Assembly: GCA_963995525.1 (NCBI GenBank)
Contig: OZ023206.1
Location: 25,168,348-25,232,347 of the forward strand
Length of the DNA: 64,000 bases
Origin: Escarpia spicata
Lineage: Eukaryota; Annelida; Polychaeta; Sabellida; Siboglinidae
Reading direction: 5' to 3'
A program made the position numbers and the translations under genes. Below the pieces are notes generated by a model that worked only from the letters and a program-made list of their open reading frames with translations, ran no database searches and was not told where the DNA came from. Below, piece after piece: positions 54,091-64,000 of the stretch (its first letter is position 1; every line of letters begins with the position of its first letter).

Positions 54091-54400
54091 TAGACAAAGA
54101 AACAGACATACATACAGACATACTTATTGGCATACATACAGACAGAGAATCAGACAGACATACATACATATTGACTGACTGACTGACTTACTGACAGACA
54201 GACTGACATGCATACATACATACAAACTGCAGACTAACATACATACGGACAGACAGACTGACATACAAACATATACACATACATACAGACAAACACACGG
54301 ACAAACAGTTAGACAGACAGACTGACTGATAGCGTAACATGATAATACTCTAACATGCATGTATACCTTTCTGTCTGCCTGTCTGTATGTTTGTCTGTCT
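54090..54400. repeat. (CAGA)n / (CATA)n tetramers
   Basis: Degenerate CAGA, CATA and TGAC tetramers continuing from the 44-bp array. Confidence 0.85.
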
Positions 54401-55000
54401 GTCTATTCTAACAAAATATTCTACGCACCTAATTACAGTCAAATTTATGTATAATGGACCAGTAACTCTTGTCTCGGTAAGCTGCAGGCCGAGAAGAGCC
54501 CTTAAAGTCACACGTAATGGCGATTATACGACCCGTGAGTATAACGCCTACCTTTAAACTAAAAGTTGTGCACGCGATAACATAATCGTCTCGGCAGCGT
54601 AAATCTCCTAGCGAGCGTCGGCCCTTCACGTTTCTCGTTAGTGGCAAGCATAAACAACGCGTACAATATGCCGTCTGTGTATTTGTTTAAACCGACCTCG
54701 TCAGTTCCTCATTATTTAAATTATATGTATAATATGGTCGTAATGCTAGCATAATTGTTGAAGTTAGGTACAGCCCGGCAGATTGTGCTTAATTAGCCCG
54801 ACACTTTATCCGCAGTTGGAGTGCTGTGCACACTAAACGTTCACATTTTAAACACAATATTCAAAGTGTAAACACACGCTTTTGGCAGTACTGGCCAGGC
54901 ATCTTGGCGAGGTAAATTATGTATCTGAAGTTACGTATTGTTGTATGTTAAATTTGTTTTCTTTGTATTGTTCTTTATTGTTTTCATGTACAACGCTACG
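54400..55000. other. No gene recognised
   Basis: Unique-looking AT-rich sequence without exon evidence. Confidence 0.3.
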
Positions 55001-55085
55001 AAAACTAACGGGTTTTATATGGCGCTATATCAAAGTATTATTTATATTGTTGTTATAATAATAATATTATTATTATTACTATTGT
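55000..55085 (+). mobile_element. Retroelement 3' end with (ATT)n tail
   Basis: GGTTTTATATGGCGCTATATC, then AAAGTATTATT and ATT triplets. Same terminal motif as the minus-strand fragment at 18,995-19,060. Confidence 0.5.
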
Positions 55086-55364
55086 AAACTCATCGTTATC
55101 GGCTGCGAAGGAGGATGAAGTCGGCCGAAGGTCGGTCGTGTGTCTTAGGGTAACTCAAGAGCTAATTCTTGGTATGCAGTTTGTTGGGCAGAGGGGACTA
55201 GAGGTTCCGGTTTATGTTCTTGGTTCCTCTCCTCCTTTTTCCCCTTGCCGCTTCTCCACCTCATGCAGTAAGTGGTCTCTCTCAAATGGGCCTATGTCTA
55301 GGGCGTGCAGCGACGTCACACTGGACAGCCGGCAGCCATGTCCTCCGAGTTGTTGATGTGATCT

Positions 55365-55395
<31 letters not shown>

Positions 55396-55884
55396 CTTGT
55401 ATGTTTGTATTCTTTCCTCTGGCAGCCAGGTGTTTTTGAACCATGGCTGAGTTGGAATAATAGCATTTGTCGTGGGTGGCGATAGTCTGGTATTCTCATA
55501 GAGTGGTCCGACAGACAATGCCTCGGTGCCGGCTGTATTGACTTCAGTGAGGACGCTAACGTTGGCATGCTTGCTTTCCCACTGGATGCAAAGCTAACTG
55601 TCTGATAATGTCATTTTCCAAGAACCCCCTTTCTTGCATATTCAGAACATTTTGTAAAAATGCATCCCGAAGGAAATGTTTTGAATGGCTCAAGTGTCTA
55701 CCTTATAAATAAATGATTACCTACGTACTTACCTATCTGCGATATATAGGAATCTGTAATGGGCGATTTCCCTAATGCGGCAGTCCAATAGCTGGCATTC
55801 GATTGAACGATAAGAGAAAACACGCTCACAGCTGTTCTTATAAAAGACAACTAAAGCGTGTATTCTTATAGAAACACGTTAATT

Positions 55885-56525
55885 TAGCTACACATAAAAC
55901 GTTGCTGTTAATATTTGCCGGTTTTCGTGATGGTAATGCGCCTAGTCATTATCCATAATCAGCGTCGTGATATTATACTTCGATTTGGTACGTAAATATA
56001 ATAATGATAGATGTATGTGTTAACGGTTTAAAGTGATTATTCTTTGAATTAGAGAAAAGTATACTATTTGCATATATGTGTGTGTGTGTGTGTGTGTGCG
56101 TGTGTGTGTGCGTGCGCTCGCGCGTGTGTCCATGTGTGTTCGTGTGTGTGCGTGCGTGCGTGTGTGTGTACGCGCGCGAGTATGTATGGGTGTGCGTTTG
56201 CATATGCGTGAATCCAAACGGCTGTAGATGAACGCAACATTTAATAATGTGCCTCTTTTTAACATACACGACACGCCTGACCTACTCCCAGCGAAGACTT
56301 CAATGACGGTCAAGCGAGAACCGAGCACGCAAGAACTGCTGCGTTGAAATACATCTGGCCACATCGGTGTCATCTTTCTGTCTACGGTGCTGTTTTTCAA
56401 CCACAACATACGTTTCCAGAACGGTGGCTAATGTCCACCTATCGATCGTCCATGAACCGGCGACAGCTTGTCTGGGAGGATAACAAAACGACCGACAAAC
56501 AGAACAAATTGGCACGGAACTAATT
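55885..56525 (-). repeat. Left arm of a ~630-bp inverted duplication
   Basis: Nearly identical, in inverse orientation, to 58,677-59,307. Shared stretches include GTTCCGTGCCAATTTGTTCTG-like start, GTAGACAGAAAGATG, TGTATTTCAACGCAGCAG, a TG/CA microsatellite, and the far end CAACGTTTTATGTGTAGC. Confidence 0.88.
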
Positions 56526-56979
56526 AATCTCGCGACAACGAAGCGTGCATTCGCTGATGGAACGTCGCAGTTAGTCGCCTACAGAATGGGGCTGCGGATA
56601 GGTTTAGTGATTTAGTCGCACCGTAGGCGTTGCTAGAACGGAAGGTGCGACGAAACTATGGTTACATATTCTCCTGGGAAAACCTACTGTACAGTACTTA
56701 CTGAGCACCTATCAGAGTTAATGGTCGTAGCTTGGCTATTTACCACGACTCGGTGTTGTCACCCAATCCATCTTTTCTTCTCCGGATGCGCCCGGTGAAT
56801 CTTTGACAGGCCCGTAGCCGGGGTGGGGTTCCCGGGGTTCACGTGAAGCCCCCTTTTTGTGAACCCCCTTTCTCCAAAATGTAAAAGCCCCCCATATTTA
56901 ATCTTTAAGATGTGAACCCCTAATTGTTTATGTTAAGATTATTCCCTGTTTTTCAAAAGCGTGAATCCCCTCCTTAATA

Positions 56980-58680
56980 ATAATAATAATAATATTAACA
57001 CAAGTTTATTAGCAACTCAACTGAGTTGGATTCACAGTATACAATAAAATACAACTATACATTGGAACGTCATACAGTATTAATACACTGAAATGTCATA
57101 CAGTATAAATACCATCCTTTTGCCCTTCATTCGTTATTGGCAGTTGTGTAATCCCCATGGTATAAAGGAGTTACGGTATCTGTTTGTTCGGGTTATTGGC
57201 AAAGGGTACACATTACTCTGTCTGATGTGATATTTGGTATCCCTTTTGTCAGGCAGCAGATAGTTTAATCTGTGTGTACTAACTTTAATCTTATTGAAAT
57301 ATTTTTGACAAAGGCAGTCCCGTCTTGTTTTCAATGTCTACCATTTAACATACCTGAGTATCTCAGCGTAACTTATTGGAGGAAAAATACACTTTAATGC
57401 TCTTTTTTTTCATTTCAGTACTGCCAGATAAATATTGTGGCAAGTTACTGTGCCATACAGGGCATGCGTATTCTAAAACAGGTCTCACAACACTGACATA
57501 TATAGTGACCAGATCATTATGGCTAATTCCTACTCGCTTTAACTGATACAACATGTACAATCGTTTCCCGGCCTTTTTTGCACAACATTTTCCACATGCT
57601 TATTCCATGTCAGATCCTGTGAAATTGTAATACCTAGAAGTTTGGCATGGTCTACTTGATCTACATCTTTTCCATCGATCGTTATATTCGGGATAGCGTT
57701 TCGAAAATTGCGGTCTTGTGCAAATCATATGATCATCTCTTTTGATTTTCCTGAATAAATTTTCATATCATTCTGTTCTGTCCACCTAGCGGCAACTTCA
57801 ACCGATTCTTGTATAACAGATACATCCTTTCTGTCGCATACTTCGAACAATGTACTGTCATCTATATATTTATATAACGGAACAGGCGTTTCTAAATCAT
57901 TTATGTAGACTAGAAAACATTTAGGTCAAGACAGTGTTCCTTGTGGTACTCCCCCATTGGGGTGACCAGGATGCGAATATTAATTTCCAATAAAAATGTT
58001 GCCATCCATCTTATAATATGTGAAGGCAAACCATACAACTGTAGCTTTTCTAGTAACAAATGATGATTAATAAGGTCAAACGCTTTGCTAAAATCTAGCA
58101 TTACAACTGGGACATAAGAATCCAATTTATCAGTCGCCTCATACCATGTGTGTATCATTTCGACAAGAACGTCTGTTGTGGAAGTTCCACTAATTCCACC
58201 AAATTGCTTAGCATCAATTTCTCCTTCGATTGTGTCATTCACCCATTTAATTATTATTGATTCAAACACCTTAGCAGCTATTGGAGTTAGTGAAATTGGT
58301 CTAATGTCTTTTTCAATCGACACAGGTGGGTTTGTTTTTGGTAACGGTATTATGTTGGCCATTTACCATTCCGTAGGGAGTACTCCTTCTCTTAGAGACT
58401 TGTTAAAGATAGCAGTTAATGGAGGAGCGAGGACGTTTGCGTGATCTCTTAACACCCACGCAGGAACGTTATCAGGCCCAGTAGCCTTGTTCACCTTAAC
58501 ATCCTGTAAAGCTTTGAAAGTAGTCATTACATCGATGACATACTGATCTGGCAGTTCCTCGTTTACTGTGAATATTTTGTGATCCTTATTTAAACGAGGT
58601 AAAAGTTCACTTACATATACAAAAAACTCGTTCATTCTACTGGCTAGTAACGCGCAATCACCATTCGTTGTTTTGTTAGT
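56980..58680 (-). mobile_element. LINE copy (family B, copy 2) between inverted arms
   Basis: About 95% similar by eye to 30,670-32,385, same 3' end AATAAACTTGTG plus ATT triplets (at 56,985-57,010). Frame pieces: 58,635-58,363 and 58,362-57,910 (palm A VVMLDFSKAFDLINHH), then a ~26-bp deletion near 57,985 that shifts the frame, later YIDDS in another frame, and RPVLEYACPVWH at 57,490. The 5' end stops exactly where the right arm begins, sharing TTAG with it. Confidence 0.88.
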
Positions 58681-59307
58681 TCCGTGCCAATTTGTTCTGT
58701 TTGTCGGTCGTTTTTGTTATACTCCCAGACAAGCTGTCACCGGTTCATGGGCGATCGATAGGCGGACAATAGCCACCGTTCTGGAAACGTATGTTGTGAT
58801 TGAAAAACAGCACCGTAGACAGAAAGATGACACCGATGTGGCCAGATGTATTTCAACGCAGCAGTTCTTGCGTGCTCGGTTCTCGCTTGACCGTCATTGA
58901 ACGCTTCGCTGGGAGTAGGTCAGGCGTGTCGTGTATGTTAAAAAGAGGCACATTATGAAATGTTGCGTTCATCTACAGCCGTTTGGATTCACGCATATGC
59001 ACACGCACACCCATACATACTCGAGCGCGTACACACACGCACGCACGCACACACACGGACGCATATGAACACACACGCGCGCACGCACGCACGCACGCAC
59101 GCACGCACACACGAACACACACACACATACATAGTATACTTTTCTCTAATCCAAAGAATAATCACTTTAAACCGTTAACACATACATCTATCATTATTAT
59201 ATTTACGTACCAAATCGAAGTATAATACCACGACGCTGATTATGGATAATGACTATGCGCATTTCCATCACGAAAACCGGCAAATATTAACAGCAACGTT
59301 TTATGTG
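58677..59307 (+). repeat. Right arm of the inverted duplication
   Basis: Inverse copy of 55,885-56,525. It begins at the truncated 5' end of the LINE and ends at TGTGTAGC, where a 33-bp minisatellite takes over. The CA array at 59,025-59,125 corresponds to the GT array at 56,080-56,190. Confidence 0.88.
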
Positions 59308-59630
59308 TAGCCTCATGAGGGGCAGTTGGAGGTCTTATGAAAGCCTCATGAGGTGCAGTTGGAAGTCTTATGAAAGCCTCATGAGGTGCTGTTGGAGGTC
59401 TTATGAAAGCCTCATGAGGTGCAGTTGGAGGTCTTATGAAAACCTCATGAGGTGCAGTTGGAGGTCTTATGAAAGCCTCATGGGGGTGCTATTGAAGGTT
59501 TTAGCAGAGCCTCAATGGGAGTACAGTTGGAGTTTTTGTTGAGTGTTAAAGCGGGGTGCAGTTGGAGCGCAGGATTTTGGTGAAAATCAGACAGAGTATT
59601 CACCAGGTTCCGATGCCTATGTACCTATGT
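59303..59630. repeat. 33-bp minisatellite in a dispersed repeat
   Basis: Five units containing CTCATGAGGTGCAGTTGGAG and GTCTTATGAAAGC, then diverged GAGCCTCA-type units, then 'AGGTTCCGATGCCTATG'. That end is shared with the repeats ending at 23,730 and 32,800. Confidence 0.8.
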
Positions 59631-59639
59631 AGCGCAGTT

Positions 59640-60280
59640 GTGCTGTGGATAGTAAATGGATCTGAGTGAGGTGAATATTCTCTTGCTTACGTGCGAAACC
59701 TGGATAATTTCGTTTGATTTATGATGCCTCGTTTGCCTGATTGAATGTACCTAGCAACAAACGGATATTGTGTGTACGAATGGCTTTCGAGCGCAGTGAT
59801 TAGGAGACATGGATATGATGCTGGAATCAATATGTACACATATGGTTATGTGTAGAATGCATTGAGGTGTCCTTGTGACTGACTACCGCTGTTAGAACAT
59901 CATAACCACAACAGAACAACTACGACAGCTTGACGTTTAAGTTATATATCCTAAATTTGGTGGTCAACTTGGTCGGTTTTGCCTTACAAATTAAAGAAGG
60001 AGGAAAGGAGTGCAGCAATGGATGTTGAAGTATATATTTGTTATATTGGCTTTTGTAATTCCTATCTTGGTAAACCGACTTTTTCGTGTTGTTGCCCTCG
60101 ACAAGTGACTGCACTGGTCCCATTCGTGTTGGGTTTTATGTGAGATCAGGAATATATAGATATATCATATCACATCGACACCTACACTAGGAAGAAGGTA
60201 TTAATTTGCCTGTATGGACACGGCTACCCCCTAGTGTATATGTCACCGGATGCCATTCAACATACAGGACGTCTCGGTGA
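59640..60280. other. No gene recognised
   Basis: Unique-looking sequence, short frames only. Confidence 0.3.
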
Positions 60281-60780
60281 ACTGACTAGATCGTTTTCTG
60301 TAATGCCGACGATGCAAATTTGCATCTTCCATGTGCTATTAATTGACTCAGTTGCCTGATCAAGATGAACTTGATTGAAGCGCCTTTTGGTACTCTTCGC
60401 AACAAAGATACCTATAATGAATACTGCAGGACCTTCTGGTGTCGTCGTCTCGGGGTGTTTCAGGCATGCTAGATAGACCGTTCTCTCTCTCGGGCGGGAT
60501 AGTTTGTGTGATCGTAGATGGTTAGCCACTGTATAACTGCAGCGAAAGATTCTCTATAGTTGCCAATCAGCCATGATGATGATATCCAACAGGATCCTCA
60601 CAATTTCCACGTATGTCATTCACATTCTGAAGATTGGATTCCTCCGTGAAATATTGAAATGCCTCATTCCTGGGAACATCTGACAGTTGGCCGACTGCGT
60701 TGCAGAGTTCTAATCTGTGATTGCAACCTCTCTTCTTCAACATCCTAACTACATTTTGGGCAAGTTCTTTGGCTTCCACG
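60280..60780 (-). pseudogene. Fragment of a widespread mobile-element-associated ORF
   Basis: The minus frame at 60,530-60,280 reads AKSTKRRFNQVHLDQATES, then CIVGITENDLV. It resembles the 'KS.R.F..V..DQA.E..N...K..GGIVGIT.N' motif of a large hypothetical-protein family common in invertebrate genomes. A separate frame at 60,780-60,567 (KELAQNVVRMLKKRGCNHRL ...) is stop-free for about 70 codons and unrecognised. No intact gene. Confidence 0.35.
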
Positions 60781-60801
60781 TCATGATAATGATCAAATGC
60801 G

Positions 60802-61050
<249 letters not shown>

Positions 61051-61079
61051 ATGTATATTATATCATATAAGATAGTGAG

Positions 61080-63035
61080 GTATGACATCAGTGATATCAA
61101 AGAAGGATACCGAGTAGAGGTTATGAACCGTTTCGGAGTATTACAGACAGTGGCTGACGAGAATGAACCAGAGGAGTTGGCAGTAGAAATTAGGAACATC
61201 ATTATGGAATCAGCTGACAAACACTTCACTAAAAAGAGGAGGCAAAGCAACCATGGATAAGCAAAGACACACTGCAGATGATTGACGAAAGGAAAGAGTT
61301 AAAGAAGAACAAAGAAATGAGTGAGAATTATAATGAGAAATACAGAGAGAAATGCAAGATGATTAAACGAATGTGTAAGGAAGACAAGAAGAAATATCTA
61401 GAGAAGAAATGCGAAAAGATATGAAACTATGTATGAGAAGGAACGATAGTCGCAGTATGTTCGAGGAAATCAAGTCTATGACACAGTCGTTCAAACCTAG
61501 ACTTGGCGTTATTAAAAATGAAACGGGAATAACTCTGACAGAAAGCGATGATATACTTGAAAGATGAAAGCAATATTGTGAAAGAATGTTTAAGAAAGAA
61601 GAAACAGAAGAGGTAGACATGGATGAAGGCAGAGAGAGGACAGAACAAGAAGATGAACTTGAGCCTTTGCGTTCAGAGGTGGAGTGGGCAATAAAAAGTA
61701 TAAAAGACGGAAAATCACCTGGCACTGATAACATCACTGCAGAGCTAATAAGAGCAAGTGGCGAAGCAGGCGTGGATATCTATCACACATTATGCAAGAA
61801 AATATGGAGAAGTGGAACGTGGCCCATAGACTGGAAACGAGCCATCCTTATACCAATACCGAAAAAAAAGATGATATACAAGAATGCTCAAACCACAGGA
61901 CTATATCCCTCATAAGCATGCGAGCAAAATTATGCTAAAAATTATAATGCAGAGAATCACAACAAAATTAGAATGTGAAAACAACAGAACACAAGCTGGT
62001 TTCCGGACTGGAAGAGGAACAAGATATCACATTTTCAACCTGAAGATGTTAATTCAGAAATGCAGAGAATTCAACCATGACCTTAGGATCTGTTTCATAG
62101 ATTATTCAAAAGCTTTTGATAATGTTAGTCATCAACAACTCTGGAAAACCTTGATACGCATGGGATTTGACCAGAAAATTACATCACTTATCCAAAATGT
62201 ATGTGTTGGACAGCAGTCTGCAGTGAGATTAGAGTGTGGTACCACAGATTGGTTCCCAGTCGGCAAGGGAGTGAGACAGGGGTGCATTTTGTCCCCCCAC
62301 CTATTCAGTCTATACACAGAGAATATCATGAGTGGAGTCGAGACTGACACGAGAAGCAAGTTTTTTAACGGACTGAAAGTGAATGGACTGGATATATATG
62401 AATTGAGATATGCCGATGACAGAGCGTTAATATCCGATACAAAAGAAGGATTGGAGATACTGATAACTACTGTTATAGAGCACAATGAGATGAAAGGATT
62501 GAAACGAAACGTAAAGAAGATTAAGATTATGGATGTGAAGGGATGTCGAGAACCATCAGAAGTCACAGTAAATGGCGAGGAAATAGAACGAGTGGAAAGT
62601 TTTGAATATCTGGGGTTACTGATAGAAGCGGATGGAGATGGGACGAAAGAGATCAAACGGAGGTTGGCAAACTCTGTGGAAAGCAACGAACAAAGATATG
62701 AAACTACGAATTATCCCAGTCTGCATATTTCCAACGGCTACGTATGGATGCGAAACCTGAACCTTTAATAAGAACATTACTAAACGTATACATGCATTTG
62801 AAAACAAGTGTTATAGAAAGATATTACGAGTTTCGTGGACTGAACGTAGCACTAACGAATTCATCGCAGATGAGCTTGGTGTTATACCCGGGACTTTATT
62901 GAACTTTGTAAAGAAACAGAAACTAAGTTATTTTGGCCATGTGAAACGGCATCAGTCTCTAAAGAGACTAATAATGGAAGGAAAAGTGGAAGGCAGCAGA
63001 AGCAGAGGAAGACCTAGGATAGTATATGCCTTGTT
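61080..63035 (+). mobile_element. RTE-like LINE, reverse transcriptase and C-terminal region
   Basis: Pieces in order: 61,051-61,260 (KEGYRVEVMNRFGVLQTVAD); a lysine-rich linker (ERKELKKNKEMSENYNEKY); 61,586-61,915 (KSIKDGKSPGTDNITAELI, IDWKRAILIPIPKKK); 61,884-62,768 (AGFRTGRGTRYHIFNLKM, CFIDYSKAFDNVSHQQL, GVRQGCILSPHLFSL, LRYADDRALISDTKEGLEI, VESFEYLGLLIEADGDG); then ENKCYRKILRVSW and KLSYFGHVKRH past a frameshift near 62,690. The 294-codon frame spans all catalytic blocks with YADD intact; upstream stops and frameshifts break the rest. Its order matches RTE-like elements. No 3' tail repeat was seen near 63,035. Confidence 0.82.
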
Positions 63036-63039
63036 TTAC

Positions 63040-63470
63040 AGTTGATAATTACTCAGCAAACGCAGTGTTCTTCATGGTGAAGTAAGCAAACGGTCGCACC
63101 ACATAACACATTATTGTTGCATTATTTTGTGATCTTTGCCTGGATATAAACTACATCAGTAACAGCGCTGATAATATGTACGGACAAATGAAAGGGGGTT
63201 ATGTCCTATTCCTATTGCAAAATCTTAAAATAGGAAATCCAACAACAGCCAAACATAGTTTATGCATTACATTAACGGATAGCTACTAGTTTTGTTTGGA
63301 TACACTGGGAATTAATGCAGATGCATTTTTTATGAGGAATGTAAACTATGGCAGCCTGTTTTCATCTGCCTGGTTTATTACATGACCCGTTAACGAAAAC
63401 ACTATTTGACAAAATGTCACTTTTTTGTTTGCGGCTATACTGTATACTATAGGTTTACACTCTGCGATAC
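63040..63470. other. No gene recognised
   Basis: AT-rich DNA between two LINE fragments. Confidence 0.3.
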
Positions 63471-63472
63471 CT

Positions 63473-64000
63473 TAATAATAATAATAATAGTGACATCTTA
63501 TGCGCCATTATCCTCGAAAATCAAGCTCAGTGGCGCAACAAAACCAAAGGATTAAGCAATCTCATTATCGTATGCAATTAGTGAGTCGTCAACATATGGA
63601 TGAAAGTGCTAGGAAGCTAAGGAGGATACGAAATATTAAAAAGATAGGTTTTTAGACGATGGCGAAATTAAACTATAATATTTATTTCCTTCTGATTTAA
63701 CGCTGTCAGGAAATGAATTCCACAGAGTTGGTGCGGCAACCGAGAAGGCTTGAGGTCTAGCATTCGTCTTCACTCGAGGAATGAAAAGAACATTACAACT
63801 GGTCGACCGTAGCTCTCTGGGATTTCTTGCTAGGGTGAGCATCGAATGTAGATATGCAGGTTGTTTGGATGAAAGGGCTTGATAGGCAATTGTACAAATC
63901 TGGAAAATAATGCGATATCGCAGAGGGAGCCAATGCAGTGATATTAGAAGCGGCACTGACCGAGAAAAAACGAGGAGAACTACCTTTGCCAAACAAGTTT
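63473..64000 (-). mobile_element. LINE 3' fragment running off the right edge
   Basis: The minus frame (63,992-63,636) reads LLISLHWLPLRYRIIFQICT, then LRSTSCNVLFIPRVKTNARP and FSVAAPTLWNSFPDSVKS, the classic C-terminal tail of several LINE clades ('LHWLP...YRI.FK', 'APTLWN.LP'). The 3' UTR ends TATTATTATTATTATTAAGG at 63,473. The upstream part lies beyond the window. Confidence 0.8.

Noticed and set aside
53003..54169. 388-aa open frame on the minus strand, longest in the window
   Set aside because: It is translation of the 44-bp minisatellite; two other frames over the same DNA are also open, and no signal or splice sites suggest a gene.
54425..54640. Second pogo-like MITE (starts CAGTCAAATTTATGTATAAT)
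   Set aside because: Only one end resembles the family; no inverse partner or TA duplication found.

Overview
This is a repeat-rich stretch of a metazoan nuclear genome. Evidence: AT-rich DNA, genes broken into short exons with GT-AG introns, abundant non-LTR retrotransposon (LINE) relics, a tRNA-derived SINE, MITEs, and extreme microsatellite and minisatellite content. The C-type lectin, calmodulin-like and collagen exons together with the RTE-like and CR1/L2-like LINEs fit a marine invertebrate (cephalochordate, hemichordate or lophotrochozoan). I cannot fix the phylum from the window alone. Most long open frames are translations of simple repeats and are not genes.

Left part (0.86-11.3 kb, minus strand): one spliced gene rebuilt from eight phase-compatible exons. 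It encodes a secreted protein with a signal peptide, a C-type lectin domain, a Ser/Thr-rich linker, an acidic segment and at least 24 Gly-X-Y collagen triplets. It runs off the left edge. A TATA box lies just upstream of its start codon. The lectin-before-collagen order is the reverse of collectins and is the most interesting gene-level observation. Its introns hold a decayed LINE, MITEs and several minisatellites.

Middle (17.4-22.9 kb, minus strand): three exons of a calmodulin-like four-EF-hand protein. Exon boundaries fall where calmodulin genes have them; the first and last exons were not found. A lone C-type lectin 3' exon lies on the plus strand at 24.9 kb. From 25 to 40 kb the window is mostly LINE fragments, simple repeats and a SINE, with one nearly complete LINE reverse transcriptase frame at 30.6-32.1 kb.

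Right part (40-64 kb): a 6.07-kb segment bounded by perfect 22-bp inverted repeats (40,372-46,439). It holds a decayed Myb/SANT-like exon and a short transposase-like exon, and reads as a decayed PIF/Harbinger-type DNA transposon with later LINE insertions. Then come an RTE-like LINE (49.8-51.3 kb), large minisatellites (52.7-54.1 kb), a ~630-bp inverted duplication flanking a LINE copy (55.9-59.3 kb), a second RTE-like LINE (61.1-63.0 kb) and a LINE 3' fragment entering from the right edge.

All exon calls come from reading splice sites, phase and family motifs by eye; none was checked against transcripts or databases.
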